A DNA stretch of 64,000 nucleotides from Planctomycetota bacterium (GCA_016714045.1 JADJNY010000007.1:186001-250000); one strand, 5' to 3'; counted from the stretch's first letter, positions 53,635 to 63,519 are shown. Translations and numbers: made by a program. Notes: generated from the letters alone by a model not told the origin.

Positions 53635-54500
53635 ACACGAAGGACGCTCTCGATCCCATCCGCTCGCTGAAGGCCGTGCTCCGCGCGGGGAAGCCGAACG
53701 CGGGGCCGCTCCTCGGTTGGTGGTTCGGTGGGCTCGCCGCGATGTTCGCGGTCTACCTCGCCGTGTACCTCCCCGCGGTGTTCGTCCTCGTCGGCACGTC
53801 CGCCGACCGCGGGCGGCCCACGCCCATCGCCATCGTGCTCTTCGCCGTCGCGCTCTTGGTGCTCGTCGTCGCGATGATCGTGCTTCAGTGCTGGTGGCGC
53901 CTCGGCTTCGCGAACCTGTTCGGCGCTGCATTGCGCACGGGCCGGTGCGAGCTCGGGACGGCGCTCCAGCCGCGTGGACGGCTCCTTACGACGATCGGCG
54001 CGCAGTTCCTCGTCGCGGGGATCGTGTTCCTCACGTACCTGCCCGTGCTCGCGCTCTGGGTCGCGATCGCGCTCGTGGCCCGCGACGGCGAGCCGCCCGT
54101 GCTGTTGCTCGTGATCGCGGTGCCGGTCTACTTCGCGTGGTTCCTCTTCCTCGTGTGGTTGGTGCTCGGGTTCGTGTTCGTCGCGCACGCGGTGGCGTTC
54201 GACGGGTGCGGAGCGATGGAGGCGGTGCGCCGTTCGTGGGCGCTGGCGCGCGGCCGGCGGTTCGCGCTGTTCGTGTACCTGCTCGTGACCGGGCTCTGCG
54301 CGATGGCGGGCCTTCTCCTGTGCTGCGTCGGGTACATCGCGACCGCGCCGCTCGTCGAGCTCATGCCGATCGAGGCCTACCTCGCGCTCACGCGCGGCGA
54401 CGAGTACGAGCACTGGTGGGTGCGCTCGGGGAGCGCTCCGACGGACGCGCCGTTCGCGGAGTCGACGGCCCCGCCGCCCCCGGCGCCCCTCGAATCCTGA
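53631..54500 (+). CDS. Integral membrane protein, function unknown
   Basis: This 289-residue protein has about six hydrophobic segments, including AMFAVYLAVYLPAVFVLV, IVLFAVALLVLVVAMIVL and FLTYLPVLALWVAIALV. A conserved-looking GAMEAVRRSWALARGRR lies before the last helices, as in membrane proteins of the DUF975 type. It ends with a Pro-rich cytoplasmic tail. A clear Shine-Dalgarno (GGAGG, about 8 bases upstream) precedes the ATG at 53631, which overlaps the previous stop. No enzymatic motif is visible. Confidence 0.78.
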   Translation: MNTKDALDPIRSLKAVLRAGKPNAGPLLGWWFGGLAAMFAVYLAVYLPAVFVLVGTSADRGRPTPIAIVLFAVALLVLVVAMIVLQCWWRLGFANLFGAALRTGRCELGTALQPRGRLLTTIGAQFLVAGIVFLTYLPVLALWVAIALVARDGEPPVLLLVIAVPVYFAWFLFLVWLVLGFVFVAHAVAFDGCGAMEAVRRSWALARGRRFALFVYLLVTGLCAMAGLLLCCVGYIATAPLVELMPIEAYLALTRGDEYEHWWVRSGSAPTDAPFAESTAPPPPAPLES

Positions 54501-54506
54501 AGCGCG

Positions 54507-56000
54507 TCAGCGCGGCCCGAGCCCCATCCGCGCGCGCCACTCCGCCGGGATCCACTCGACGGGATGCACGTAGCCGAGCTGGCCGCTGCCGTTCTCGACA
54601 CGCGACGTCGGCACGCCGACGAGCCGGCCGTGCGCGTCGAGCGCGGCGCCGCCCGAGTTGCCGCTCGTGATCTCCGCGTCCGTCTTGAGCACGCGGCCCT
54701 CGGGGACCGCGTCGAAGCCCGAGACGACGCCCGCGGTCACGGAGATCGTGACGCGCGAGCCGAGGCCGCCCGTGTCCGGGAAGCCGACGACGCGCAACGG
54801 ATCGCCGACGTGGACCGGGGTCGCCGCGCCGAGCTCGACGTGCGGGAACACGGCGCCCGGCGGAAGCGGCTGGCCGAGAAACCCGCTCGTCACGCGCAAG
54901 AGCGCGAGGTCGAGCTCCTCCTCCACGGCCTCGACGCGCGCGCGGTAGAGCTCGCGCGGCGGACGCGCCGGGTCGAGCGTGACGGAGATCACCGCCTGCT
55001 TCGCCGCGCCGCCGCCGCGCAGGAGGACGACGTGCGCGTTGGTCAGGATCCAGCCGTCCTCGGTGAGCAGCGTGCCGCTCCCGCCGCCCTCCTCGGTCTC
55101 GAGCTCGACGATCGCGGCGAGCGGGAAGCCGAGCGCTGCGTCCTCGCTCGTCGCGAGCGACGCGGGCAGCGCGAGGTCGGCGGGCGCGGGCTCGGCGGAG
55201 AAGCGCGCGCGGAGACGGAACGGCACCGGCGCATCGGCGTCGTGCGGATCGAACACCGTGGCGTACCAACGGCCGGGCGCGAGCGGGTGCTCCTCGGCGT
55301 CCTTCGCGAGCACGATCGATTCGCGGCCCCACACGTTCTGCGACAGCGCGGGCGCGGCCTCCTCGTCGTCGGCGGCGAGCGGCGCTCGTCCGAGCGCGAG
55401 GTCGAGGTCGCCCGTCGTCTCGACGATGTCGACGCGCAGCGCGGAGGCGCCCGGGGGCACGTCGATCGCGAACCACGCGGCGCCGCCGCTCGCGCGATCG
55501 ACGAAGCCCTCGACGAGCTCGTCCGGCGGCATCACACGCGGCTCCGACGGCCGGTGCGCGCGCGCTTCGAGCGTGTAGGCGAGCCGTTCGAGCTCGTGCC
55601 GCGCCGCGCGCGGAGCGGCGCGCAGCGGCCACGCCACGCGCACGGACCAGAGCCCGGGCACGAGCGGCGGCTCCGACGTGCGATCGAGGGCGAAGCGCGC
55701 GGCGCCGGCCTCGCACGTGACGACGTGCTCGTGGTCGGGGTCGCCCGGCGGCGCGACGGACAGGTCGAGGTCCGCGTCGGCGGAATCGAGCAGGAGCTCG
55801 AGCCGCGCGAGCCCCGCGGGGACGTCGAGCTCGTAGCGCGCCTCGGCGGCGTGGGGGAGCTCGAGCACGTCCTCGCGCGCCTCGCCGGCCGCGATGCGCG
55901 TCGCGGGCGCCTCGGTGCGACAGGCGAGCGCGAAGGCGAGCGCCGCGAGTGCGCCCGCGCGCCGGAGCGCGGTCCGCGTCCGTTCGCGCGGCGCGCGCAC
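54507..56000 (-). CDS. Trypsin-like (S1C-type) serine protease lipoprotein
   Basis: This 497-residue protein has a lipoprotein-like signal (AALAFALACRTEA). Two beta-sandwich regions of the pre-peptidase type follow (about 40-290), then a trypsin-like protease domain. The catalytic triad is visible: His in ILTNAHVVLL (near residue 321), Asp in EELDLALLRV (near 366) and Ser in SGNSGGAAL (near 448). No PDZ domain follows. The GTG at 56000 precedes the signal and lies 3 bases from the epimerase stop; the pair may be cotranscribed. It probably acts in envelope protein quality control. Confidence 0.85.
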   Translation of the reverse strand: MRAPRERTRTALRRAGALAALAFALACRTEAPATRIAAGEAREDVLELPHAAEARYELDVPAGLARLELLLDSADADLDLSVAPPGDPDHEHVVTCEAGAARFALDRTSEPPLVPGLWSVRVAWPLRAAPRAARHELERLAYTLEARAHRPSEPRVMPPDELVEGFVDRASGGAAWFAIDVPPGASALRVDIVETTGDLDLALGRAPLAADDEEAAPALSQNVWGRESIVLAKDAEEHPLAPGRWYATVFDPHDADAPVPFRLRARFSAEPAPADLALPASLATSEDAALGFPLAAIVELETEEGGGSGTLLTEDGWILTNAHVVLLRGGGAAKQAVISVTLDPARPPRELYRARVEAVEEELDLALLRVTSGFLGQPLPPGAVFPHVELGAATPVHVGDPLRVVGFPDTGGLGSRVTISVTAGVVSGFDAVPEGRVLKTDAEITSGNSGGAALDAHGRLVGVPTSRVENGSGQLGYVHPVEWIPAEWRARMGLGPR

Positions 56001-56002
56001 GC

Positions 56003-56929
56003 TCAACCTTCCTTCTTCCACCAGTCGCCGTCGGCGACCTGGCGGATCCCCTCGGCGTAGGGGCGCGGCTTCCACCCGAGCTCGTACGTCGCGTTCGTGA
56101 TGTCGTGCTCGTGGTGCAGGTTGAAGTACGCCGATGCGCGGCGGTCCTCGGTCACGTCCGTGAAGAGGCCCTTCACGAAGATGAAGCGGTCGGCCCACTT
56201 CTTCGCGATGTTCCGGCGCTTCACACCACCGTTCGTCGCGGCGATCGTGAGGTCGATGAACTCGTTGTAGGGGATGCCCGCGGGGCCCGCGAGCTCGTAC
56301 ACGCAGTCGACCGCGCGGTCGAAGTGGAAGAAGCGCAGCACGGCGTCGACGACGTCCTCGACGTGCACCGGGTTGATCTTCGATTGGCCGTCGTGGGGGA
56401 TCCACAGCGAGCCGGACTTCTGCGCGCAGCGGCGCAGGAGCGGCGCCGTGTGGCGGTAGTCGCCGACGCCGTAGACGAGCGTCGGACGGAAGGAGGCCCA
56501 GTTGACGCCCGAGCCGCGGATCAGCTTCTCCTGCACGCGCTTGCTGTCGCGGTAGTAGCTGTACACGGGCGCGCCGATCACCGCGGAGCTGATCACCCAG
56601 AGCTGGAAGCCCGGCGCGGCGTTCGCCTTCGCTTCGTCGAGCAGCGCCTCGGTGCCGCCGATGTTCACGGCGCGCATCTCCTCCTCGCCGAGGTGGTCGT
56701 GCGCGCTCGCGATGTGCACGAGGAGCTCGATCCCCTTCAGGAAGCCCGCGAGCGACGCGCGGTTCGTCAGGTCGCCCTGATGGACCTCGACCTTCGCGCC
56801 CGGCGGAACCTCGACGCGGCCCGCGCTCGAAGGGCGCGCGAGGACGCGGAGCTCGTGGCCCGCGCCGGCGAGGCCCCGGATCATGTAGCGGCCGATGAAG
56901 CCGGTTCCGCCAGTGAGCGCGATCTTCAT
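56003..56929 (-). CDS. NAD-dependent epimerase/dehydratase-like protein
   Basis: This 308-residue short-chain reductase-like protein opens with the nucleotide-binding loop IALTGGTGFIGRYMIRGLA. The catalytic YxxxK occurs in YSYYRDSKRVQEKL, and SSAVIGAPV supplies the Ser strand. RPTLVYGVGD and an INPVHVEDVVDAVL segment match the extended SDR family acting on sugar nucleotides or sterol-like substrates. The substrate is not determined. The ATG at 56929 is chosen over an upstream TTG (56938). Confidence 0.85.
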   Translation of the reverse strand: MKIALTGGTGFIGRYMIRGLAGAGHELRVLARPSSAGRVEVPPGAKVEVHQGDLTNRASLAGFLKGIELLVHIASAHDHLGEEEMRAVNIGGTEALLDEAKANAAPGFQLWVISSAVIGAPVYSYYRDSKRVQEKLIRGSGVNWASFRPTLVYGVGDYRHTAPLLRRCAQKSGSLWIPHDGQSKINPVHVEDVVDAVLRFFHFDRAVDCVYELAGPAGIPYNEFIDLTIAATNGGVKRRNIAKKWADRFIFVKGLFTDVTEDRRASAYFNLHHEHDITNATYELGWKPRPYAEGIRQVADGDWWKKEG

Positions 56930-57030
56930 GAGGGGCAAAGAGGATAGCGACGCCGCGCGGCGAGGGAAGGCGTAGCCCGTCGAGCGCGGCCCGGGCTCGC
57001 ATCCCGCTCCGCCGCCGGCATCATGGGGAC

Positions 57031-57726
57031 ATGGACCCCGCGCCGACGCCCGACGCCGCGAGCCCCGTCGGCATCCTGTGCGCGCTCCCGGCGGAGCTTG
57101 GCGCGCTCGCGCTTCGCGCGCGGGGCCGGCGGACGGCGCTCGGGCTCGAACTCCTGGAACTCGACCTCGACGGCACGCCCGCTCTCGCCTGCGTCGCGGG
57201 GGTCGGCAAGGTCCGCGCTGCGCGCGCGGCGGCGGCCCTCCTGCACCACGGCGCGCGGCGAGCGTTGCTCGTGGTCGGGACGTGCGGCGGACTGCGGCAA
57301 CGCCTCGTGCCCGGCACGTTCGTCCACTGCACGACGGCGACGCAGGTCGACCTCGCGGTGCGCGCCGGACGGGACGTCGAGGCGCACCCGGAGCTCCGGA
57401 GCGCGTGGCGCGCGGTCGCGCCGGGCGAGGAAGGGTGGTTCCTGACCGCGGACCGGCCCGTGCTGTCGCTGTGGCGGCGGATGCGCCTCGCGCGCGCGTT
57501 CACGGGGGCCTGCGTCGCCGAGATGGAGACCGCGGCCGCGGCGGTCGTCGCGCGCGAGGCCGGCGTGCCGTGGGCTGCCTTGCGCGCCGTCACCGACCGC
57601 GCGACGCCGTTCGGCGCCGCGAGCTTCCGCGTCCACTTCCCCGCGCAGGCCGGCCGCGCCGCGGACACGGTCCCGGCGCTCCTCGCGCGCTGGCCGCGAA
57701 TTGTGGGGGCCCACCCGCACGCGTAG
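57031..57726 (+). CDS. Nucleoside phosphorylase-family protein (MTA/SAH nucleosidase-like)
   Basis: This 231-residue protein matches the PNP/UDP family. GILCALPAELGAL resembles the N-terminal strand of MTA/SAH nucleosidases, VAGVGKVRAARAAAALL the phosphate/nucleoside region, and VAEMETAAAAVVA the substrate-ribose Glu motif. The late AVTDRATPF segment has the catalytic Asp position. Planctomycete and actinobacterial relatives include the hopanoid-associated phosphorylase HpnG, which is a reasonable alternative. The start ATG at 57031 is close to the divergent epimerase start. Confidence 0.8.
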   Translation: MDPAPTPDAASPVGILCALPAELGALALRARGRRTALGLELLELDLDGTPALACVAGVGKVRAARAAAALLHHGARRALLVVGTCGGLRQRLVPGTFVHCTTATQVDLAVRAGRDVEAHPELRSAWRAVAPGEEGWFLTADRPVLSLWRRMRLARAFTGACVAEMETAAAAVVAREAGVPWAALRAVTDRATPFGAASFRVHFPAQAGRAADTVPALLARWPRIVGAHPHA

Positions 57727-57870
57727 GATGTCCGCCCCCTTGATCCCCGCGGAGCGAATCGAGTCCCACGCCGTCCCCGTCGCGCGGCGCGTCCGCGAAG
57801 ACGGATCGGCGCGCGCGCGCGTGGGGCGGCGCGGCTCCGTCCGCCCGGGGCCGGGCCGGAGGCGCGGCGC

Positions 57871-59364
57871 GTGAGTTCGCTCGGCACGCTCGTCCGGCGC
57901 AACTTCGAGCCGCTCGTGCTTTCGGTGCAGGTCTTCGTGGACCTCGTCGTCGTGCTCGTCGCGTGCTGGATCGGGTACGCCCTGGGTGGACCGCTCGCGG
58001 GCTTGGCGGGCGAGGGACAGTTCCTCCCGAGCCAGAACGAGCTCTACCTCGAGCTCTCGGCGCTCATCGCCGCGGTCTGCCTCGTCACTTTCCACGCCTT
58101 CGGGCTCTACTCGCCCGTGAAGAGCCTCCTCAACATGGAGGAGTACAAGGGCGTGCTGAAGAGCACGATCGTCGCGTTCCTCGTGCTCGTGCTGCTGCTC
58201 GTCTACCTGCGTTCGGCGCGCGACGATTCGGGCGGCTTCGTGTCGCGGTTCCTCGGTCCGGTGCACGACCTGTTCGACTTGCGCATCAACGTGAACACGG
58301 TCTCGCGCGTCACGCTGCTCGCGATCTTCGGACTGATCCTCTTGCTCATGACCGCGGCGCGCTTCGCGTCGTTCAAGATCATCCAGCGGCTGCACCAGGC
58401 CGGGATCGGCAACCGCAACGTCCTCATCTACGGCGCCGGAGAGACGGGCCGGCACCTCCAGCGCAAGTTCCGGCTCGTGCCGACGCTCGGGCTGAACCTG
58501 GTCGGCTACTGCGACGACGATCGCTCGCGCGTCGGGCAGACCGTCGATCGGCTCCGCATCCTCGGGGGCTTCGAGGACCTCGAGCGCGTCGTCGGGGAGC
58601 AGAAGATCAGCGAGGTCTTCGTCGCGATGCCCGAGTCGCAGGAAGAGCGCGTCATGGCGGTGCTCGCCGAGCTCGAGCGCCTCGGCGTGACGTGCCACAT
58701 CGTGCCGCGGCTCTACCACCTGATGTCGTTCAACCTGCGGATGGTGAACGTCGACTCGATCCCGCTGTTCACCCGCGCGGTGCGTCGGCCGAGCCTTTTC
58801 ACGCGCGCCGGGAAGCGGCTCCTCGACCTCGGCGTGGCCGTGCTCGTGCTGCTCCTGTTCCTGCCCGTCCTGCTCCTGATCGCCGCGTTGATCAAGCGCG
58901 AGTCGCCCGGCCCCGTGTTTTTCGTGCAGGAGCGGGTCGGTCGCGACGGCCGGACGTTCCGCATGTTCAAGTTCCGGACGATGCACGTGCACATGTCGGG
59001 CGACGCGCCGACGCCGAAGTCGAGCGACGATCCGCGCATCACGTCGATCGGCCGCTGGCTGCGCCGGTTCTCGCTCGACGAGCTGCCCCAGTTCCTCAAC
59101 GTGCTCAAGGGCGACATGAGCGTCGTCGGCCCGCGACCGGAGATGCGCTTCATCGTCGCGCAGTACGGCCCGCTCGAGCGCGAGCGCCTGCGCGTCAAGC
59201 CGGGCCTCACCGGCTTGTGGCAGATCTCCTACGCGCGCCAGCTCGCGATCCACGAGAACCTCGACTACGACCTCTACTACATCGAGCACCAGTCGCTCCT
59301 GCTCGACCTCGTGATCATCGCCCTGACCGCGTTCGCGGTCGTCAAGGGCACGGGCGCGTACTGA
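57871..59364 (+). CDS. Exopolysaccharide-initiating polyprenyl glycosylphosphotransferase (WbaP/WcaJ type)
   Basis: This 497-residue protein has N-terminal membrane helices (LSVQVFVDLVVVLVACWIG and further), a Rossmann-like CoA-binding-type middle (LIYGAGETGRHLQRKF), then the C-terminal sugar-phosphate transferase domain. The latter has VLVLLLFLPVLLLIAALIK, KFRTMHVHM, LRRFSLDELPQFLNVL and VVGPRPEM, ending with KPGLTGLWQIS. It transfers a sugar-1-phosphate to undecaprenyl phosphate, starting repeat-unit synthesis. The GTG at 57871 is the only good start. It opens a cluster of glycosyltransferase genes. Confidence 0.92.
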   Translation: MSSLGTLVRRNFEPLVLSVQVFVDLVVVLVACWIGYALGGPLAGLAGEGQFLPSQNELYLELSALIAAVCLVTFHAFGLYSPVKSLLNMEEYKGVLKSTIVAFLVLVLLLVYLRSARDDSGGFVSRFLGPVHDLFDLRINVNTVSRVTLLAIFGLILLLMTAARFASFKIIQRLHQAGIGNRNVLIYGAGETGRHLQRKFRLVPTLGLNLVGYCDDDRSRVGQTVDRLRILGGFEDLERVVGEQKISEVFVAMPESQEERVMAVLAELERLGVTCHIVPRLYHLMSFNLRMVNVDSIPLFTRAVRRPSLFTRAGKRLLDLGVAVLVLLLFLPVLLLIAALIKRESPGPVFFVQERVGRDGRTFRMFKFRTMHVHMSGDAPTPKSSDDPRITSIGRWLRRFSLDELPQFLNVLKGDMSVVGPRPEMRFIVAQYGPLERERLRVKPGLTGLWQISYARQLAIHENLDYDLYYIEHQSLLLDLVIIALTAFAVVKGTGAY

Positions 59365-59371
59365 TCTCGCC

Positions 59372-60521
59372 ATGGCCGCCCTGCGCGTCGTGCACGTGAT
59401 GGAGGCCACGATCGGCGGGACGCGCCGCCACCTGCGCGACGTCGCGCGCGCGCAGAAGGAGCTCGGCCTCGACGTCGCCGTGATCGCGTCGACGCTGCGC
59501 GAACCGCGCGTCGAAGGGGACCTCGCCGAGCTCGCCGCGCGCGGCGTGCGCGTCGAACGGCTCCCGATGCGGCGGGAGATCGCGCCCATCGCCGACTACC
59601 GACACCTGCGCGCGCTGGAGCGGCTCTTCGTGGAGCTCGCGCCGGACGTCGTGCACTCGCACTCGAGCAAGGCGGGCGTGCTCGCGCGCCTCGCGTCCCT
59701 CCCTGGCGGCCGCGGCGCCCGCGTCCACACGCCGCACACGTTCGCGTTCCTGTTCGAGGCCATGTTCTCGGCGCCCAAGCGCGCGCTCTTCCGCCGCATC
59801 GAGGCTGCGCTCGCCGAGCACACGCACGCCGTCGTCGCCGTCAGCCGCTCCGAGCAGGAGACGATCCGCGCGTCCGGCGTCGTGCCGGCGGAGCGCCTCG
59901 TCGTCGTTCCGAACGGCATCGACCCCGCGCCGTGGCTCGCGGCTTGCTCCGACCGCGCGGAGCTCGCGCGCGAGCTCGGGATCGACGTCGGGACGCCGAT
60001 CGTGCTCGTCGCGGGGCTCCTGAACGCGGCGAAGGGTCAGGACCTCGCGCTCGAAGCGCTCGCCCGCCTGCGCGCGCGCCCCGTGCTCGTGTTCGCGGGG
60101 AACGGCGCGGACCTCGCGCGGCTCGAGGCGCTCGCTCGCGCGCTCGGCGTCGACGATCGCGCGCGCTTCCTCGGCTGGCGCGAGGACGTTCCGCGCCTCG
60201 TCGCGTCGTCCGACCTCGTGCTGCTGCCGTCGCGCTGGGAAGGGCTCCCGTACGTCGTGCTCGAGGCGTTCGCCGCCGGCGTGCCGGTCGTCGCGACGCC
60301 CGTCGACGGCGCGCGCGAGCTCGTGCGCGAGGGAGCGACCGGCGTGCTCGCGAGCGCGATCTCCGCGGATGCGATCGCGGCCGCGCTCGATCGCGCGCTC
60401 GCGCTCGACCCCGCCGCGCGCGCAGCGCTGGGGGAGAACGGTCGCGCGGTCGTGCTCGCCGGAATACACGCTGGAGCGCATGGCGCGCCGCCTCGTCGAC
60501 GTCTACCGGGAGCACGCGTGA
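59372..60521 (+). CDS. GT4-type glycosyltransferase (one apparent frame error near the 3' end)
   Basis: The restored protein has about 382 residues and a GT-B fold. The N-terminal half has VVHVMEATIGGTRRHL and VVHSHSSKAGVLARLA, and the donor domain has VLVAGLLNAAKGQDLALEAL, then LPSRWEGLPYVVLEAFAAGV and VVATPVDGARELV. As read, the frame runs into the next gene. Dropping one G from the pair at 60461-60462 restores a natural end (EYTLERMARRLVDVYREHA) at a TGA that overlaps the next GTG. The start ATG follows the initiating transferase by 7 bases. Confidence 0.85.
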
Positions 60522-61699
60522 AGATCCTGCACGCGATCACGACGCTCGACGTCGGCGGGGCCGAGATGCACTTGCTCGCGCAGGTCCGCGGCCAGACGAC
60601 GCGCGGCCACGCCGTGCGCGTGGTCTACCTGAAGGGCCAGGGCACGCTCGCGGCCGACTTCCGCGCGGCCGGCGCGGAGGTCGTCGAGCGCGTCGTGCCC
60701 GCCGCGTTCCCGCTGCGCGCCCGCCGCCACGCGGCGTGGGCAGACGTGCTCCACTCGCACCTCCTGAAGGCCGACATGCTCCTCGCCGCGAGCGCGCTCC
60801 TGTGGGGCGCCTCGAAGCGCCTCGTCGCGAGCAAGCACAACGACGAGCAAGTGCTGAAGCGGCCGCTCGTCTCGCTCGTGCACGGGCTCCTCGGCCGCGT
60901 GCCGCGGCGCACGATCGTCCTGTCCGATCACGTCGGGCGTTTCGTCGAGCAGTACGGCCGCGTGCCGAGCGAGCGTCTCGTGCGCATCTACTACGGCCTG
61001 GATCCGGCGCCTTTCGAGGCCGCGCGTGCCGCCGGACAGGGCACGCGCGCCGCGACGCGCGCGGAGCTCGGGCTTTCCTTGGACGCCGTCGTGTACACGT
61101 GCGTCGCGCGCTTCGCGCCGCAGAAGGCGCACGCGGACCTCTTGCGTGGCTTCGCGCTCGCGCGCGAGCGCGCCCAGGGCCGGGAGCTGCGGCTCGTGCT
61201 CGTCGGCGACGACCCGTTCGGCGACGGACGCGCGCGCGCGGAGGCCGTCGCGCGCGAACTCGGCCTCGGCGCGAGCGTGCTGTTCGCGGGCATCCGGCGC
61301 GACGTGCCGCGCGTGCTCGCCGCGTCCGACGTGTTCGTGATGACTTCCTTGTGGGAGGGGCTCGGGCTCGTGTTCCTCGAGGCGATGGCGGTGGAGCTTC
61401 CCGTGCTCGCGACGCGCGTCTCCGCCGTGCCGGAGGTCGTCGTCGACGGCGAGACGGGCGTGCTCGTCCCGCCCGCGGAGCCCGAGGCCGTCGCGGGGGC
61501 GATGCTCACGCTCGCGGCGGACCCCGCGCGCCGCGGCGCCCTCGGTCGCGCGGGCGCCGAGCGCGTGCGCGCCCGATTCGGGCTCCCGCGCATGGTCGAC
61601 GAGACGCTCGCGGTCTACCGCGCAGTTCTTTCCGGGTCCGCGCCCCCGGACGTCGCGGGCGGCTCGGACTCGCGCCGCCTCGACGTGGATCCGGGGTAG
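60518..61699 (+). CDS. GT4-type glycosyltransferase
   Basis: This 393-residue protein starts at a GTG with KILHAITTLDVGGAEMHLLA, a standard GT4 N-terminus. WADVLHSHLLKADMLLA, VARFAPQKAHADLL, then TSLWEGLGLVFLEAMAVELPVLATRVSAVPEVV mark the donor domain and E-x7-E region. The GTG overlaps the restored stop of the preceding gene. A longer product joined to the preceding protein would be an artefact of one extra base. Confidence 0.88.
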   Translation: MKILHAITTLDVGGAEMHLLAQVRGQTTRGHAVRVVYLKGQGTLAADFRAAGAEVVERVVPAAFPLRARRHAAWADVLHSHLLKADMLLAASALLWGASKRLVASKHNDEQVLKRPLVSLVHGLLGRVPRRTIVLSDHVGRFVEQYGRVPSERLVRIYYGLDPAPFEAARAAGQGTRAATRAELGLSLDAVVYTCVARFAPQKAHADLLRGFALARERAQGRELRLVLVGDDPFGDGRARAEAVARELGLGASVLFAGIRRDVPRVLAASDVFVMTSLWEGLGLVFLEAMAVELPVLATRVSAVPEVVVDGETGVLVPPAEPEAVAGAMLTLAADPARRGALGRAGAERVRARFGLPRMVDETLAVYRAVLSGSAPPDVAGGSDSRRLDVDPG

Positions 61700-61830
61700 A
61701 GTTGGAAACGCGCACGCCGCGCCGGACCGCACCCGGCGCGCCCCGTCGCGTGCCTCGAGTCCTCCGCATTCGGGAACCGATACCCGAGGGCGGAGTCGAC
61801 CGGGCCCGATCCACGCCCGACGACCTCCGC

Positions 61831-62296
61831 ATGACCTTCACCGCTCCCGAACCCGCGCCGGCCTCGCTTCCCGGACCGGCCCCGCGCGGGCTCGACCGCC
61901 GACACCGCTCGACTCCGCGCCTCTCACGGTTCTCGTTCCTCGGCGGCCGCCGGCAGAAGCCGCGGCGGCGCGGCGAGGTCGAGGGCGCGTACGTCGACCT
62001 CTACAGCGTCCGCCTGCTCCTGATGCTCCTGTGGATCACGCTGATGAACGTGGCGGACAGCTTCTTCACGCTCGTCCACCTGCAGCACGGCGGCACCGAG
62101 GTGAACCCGGTCGCCGGGGCTGCTCCTGACGACGGGGCTTTCGTCGTTCGTGCTGCTCAAGTCGGGGCTGATCTCGCTCGCGCTCGTCGTGCTCTGCGTT
62201 CACAAGAACTTCCACCTCGCGCGCCTCGGCCTCTGGGTCGCCGCGATCGCGTACACGCTGCTGTTCGCCTACCACCTGTCGCTGTTCGGCGTGTGA
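61831..62296 (+). CDS. DUF5658-like small membrane protein (one apparent frame error)
   Basis: The restored protein has about 154 residues. After a Pro-rich cytoplasmic leader and LGGRRQKPRRRGEVEG come membrane helices: LLLMLLWITLMNVADSFFTL, then, past HLQHGGTEVNPVAG, a second and third (FVLLKSGLISLALVVLCV and WVAAIAYTLLFAYHLSLF). The NxxDxxFT and GxxEVNP pattern is typical of DUF5658-type proteins. As read, the frame leaves after VAG; dropping one G from the run at 62116-62119 restores it to the TGA at 62294. Function unknown; it sits inside the glycosyltransferase cluster. Confidence 0.75.
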
Positions 62297-62352
62297 ACGT
62301 CGGCGCTGGAGCGCTGGAGCGCGCCGCGCCGCGCGCGTAGACTCGCCCGCCC

Positions 62353-63519
62353 ATGCGCATCGCGCGCGTCCTGACCCGGCTCAACCTAGGCGGCCCCGCG
62401 CGGCAGGCGCTCGCGAGCGATCCACGCCTCGTCGCGGAAGGCCACCAGGTGCGGCTCTTCACCGGCCGGCCCGAGGCGGGCGAGGGCGACCTCTTCGACG
62501 CCTTCGTCGCGCGCGGCCTCGACGTCGTGCGCGTGCCGGGCCTGGCGCGCGGTCTGTCGCCCGTCGGGGACGGTCGCGCGCTGCTCGCACTGCGCCGCGC
62601 GTTCCGCGCGTTCGAACCGGACGTCGTGCACACGCACGCGTCGAAAGCGGGTGCGCTCGGCCGCCGTGCGGCGAAGGCCGTCCCGCGCGCGGCGGTCGTC
62701 CACACGTTCCACGGCCACGTGCTGGAGGGCTACTTCCCTGAGCCGGTCTCGAAGGGGCTCGTCGCGCTGGAGCGCCGCCTCGCCCGGCGCACGGACCGCG
62801 TGATCGCCGTGTCGCACGCGACGGCGGAGGACCTCGTGCGCCTCCGCGTCGTCGAGGACGAGACGAAGCTCGTCGTCGTGCCGCCTGGCGTCGAACTCGA
62901 CCCGCTCCTCGCGCTGCGCGGACGATCGGGGGTGCTGCGCTCCCTGCTGGGCGTCGGCGAGGACGCGGTGCTGGTCGGCGTGCTCGGGCGCCTTGCCGAG
63001 GTGAAGCGCCCCGAGTGGGCGCTCGACGTGTTCCAGATGCTCGCGGAGCGCTACCCCAAGCTGCACCTCGTGTTCGTCGGCGACGGCGAGCTCTTCGGGA
63101 TGCTCGAACGGCGCATCACGGCGCTCCCGCCCGCGCTGCGCGCGCGTGCGCACCTCGTCGGCGCGCGCGACGACATCGCGGCGGTGCTCGCGGACCTCGA
63201 CGTCGTGCTGCTCACGTCGCGCAGCGAGGGCCTGCCCGTCGCGTTGATCGAGGCGGGCGCCGCGGGCAAGCCCGTGGTCGCGACGCCCGTCGGTGGCGTG
63301 CCCGAGGTCGTCGCGCACGAACGCACGGGCTACCTCGGCGCGAGCGTCGACGAGCTCGCGTTCGGGCTCGCGCAGCTCTGCGACGCGCCCGCTGCTCGGC
63401 CCGCGTTCGGCCAGCGCGCGCGCTTGCGCGTCGCGGCGCGCCACTCGGCGGACGAGCTCGCGAAGCGGCTCGCGGCCGTGTACCGCGCCGCGGTGGAGGT
63501 GCATGCGTGCGCCTCCTGA
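62353..63519 (+). CDS. GT4-type glycosyltransferase
   Basis: This 388-residue protein has a GT-B fold: RIARVLTRLNLGGPARQAL at the N-terminus, VVHTHASKAGALGRRA, the donor domain VGVLGRLAEVKRPEWALDVF, then TSRSEGLPVALIEAGAAGKPVVATPVGGVPEVV. The layout resembles enzymes of exopolysaccharide and capsule loci. The ATG at 62353 directly precedes the N-terminal strand. The next gene begins inside its last codons. Confidence 0.88.
   Translation: MRIARVLTRLNLGGPARQALASDPRLVAEGHQVRLFTGRPEAGEGDLFDAFVARGLDVVRVPGLARGLSPVGDGRALLALRRAFRAFEPDVVHTHASKAGALGRRAAKAVPRAAVVHTFHGHVLEGYFPEPVSKGLVALERRLARRTDRVIAVSHATAEDLVRLRVVEDETKLVVVPPGVELDPLLALRGRSGVLRSLLGVGEDAVLVGVLGRLAEVKRPEWALDVFQMLAERYPKLHLVFVGDGELFGMLERRITALPPALRARAHLVGARDDIAAVLADLDVVLLTSRSEGLPVALIEAGAAGKPVVATPVGGVPEVVAHERTGYLGASVDELAFGLAQLCDAPAARPAFGQRARLRVAARHSADELAKRLAAVYRAAVEVHACAS

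Noticed and set aside
57728..57873. A 48-codon ORF ahead of the initiating glycosyltransferase
   Set aside because: It ends in overlap with the next GTG, which is suggestive, but the product is a featureless Arg/Ala/Pro-rich peptide without conserved features. It is more likely leader sequence.
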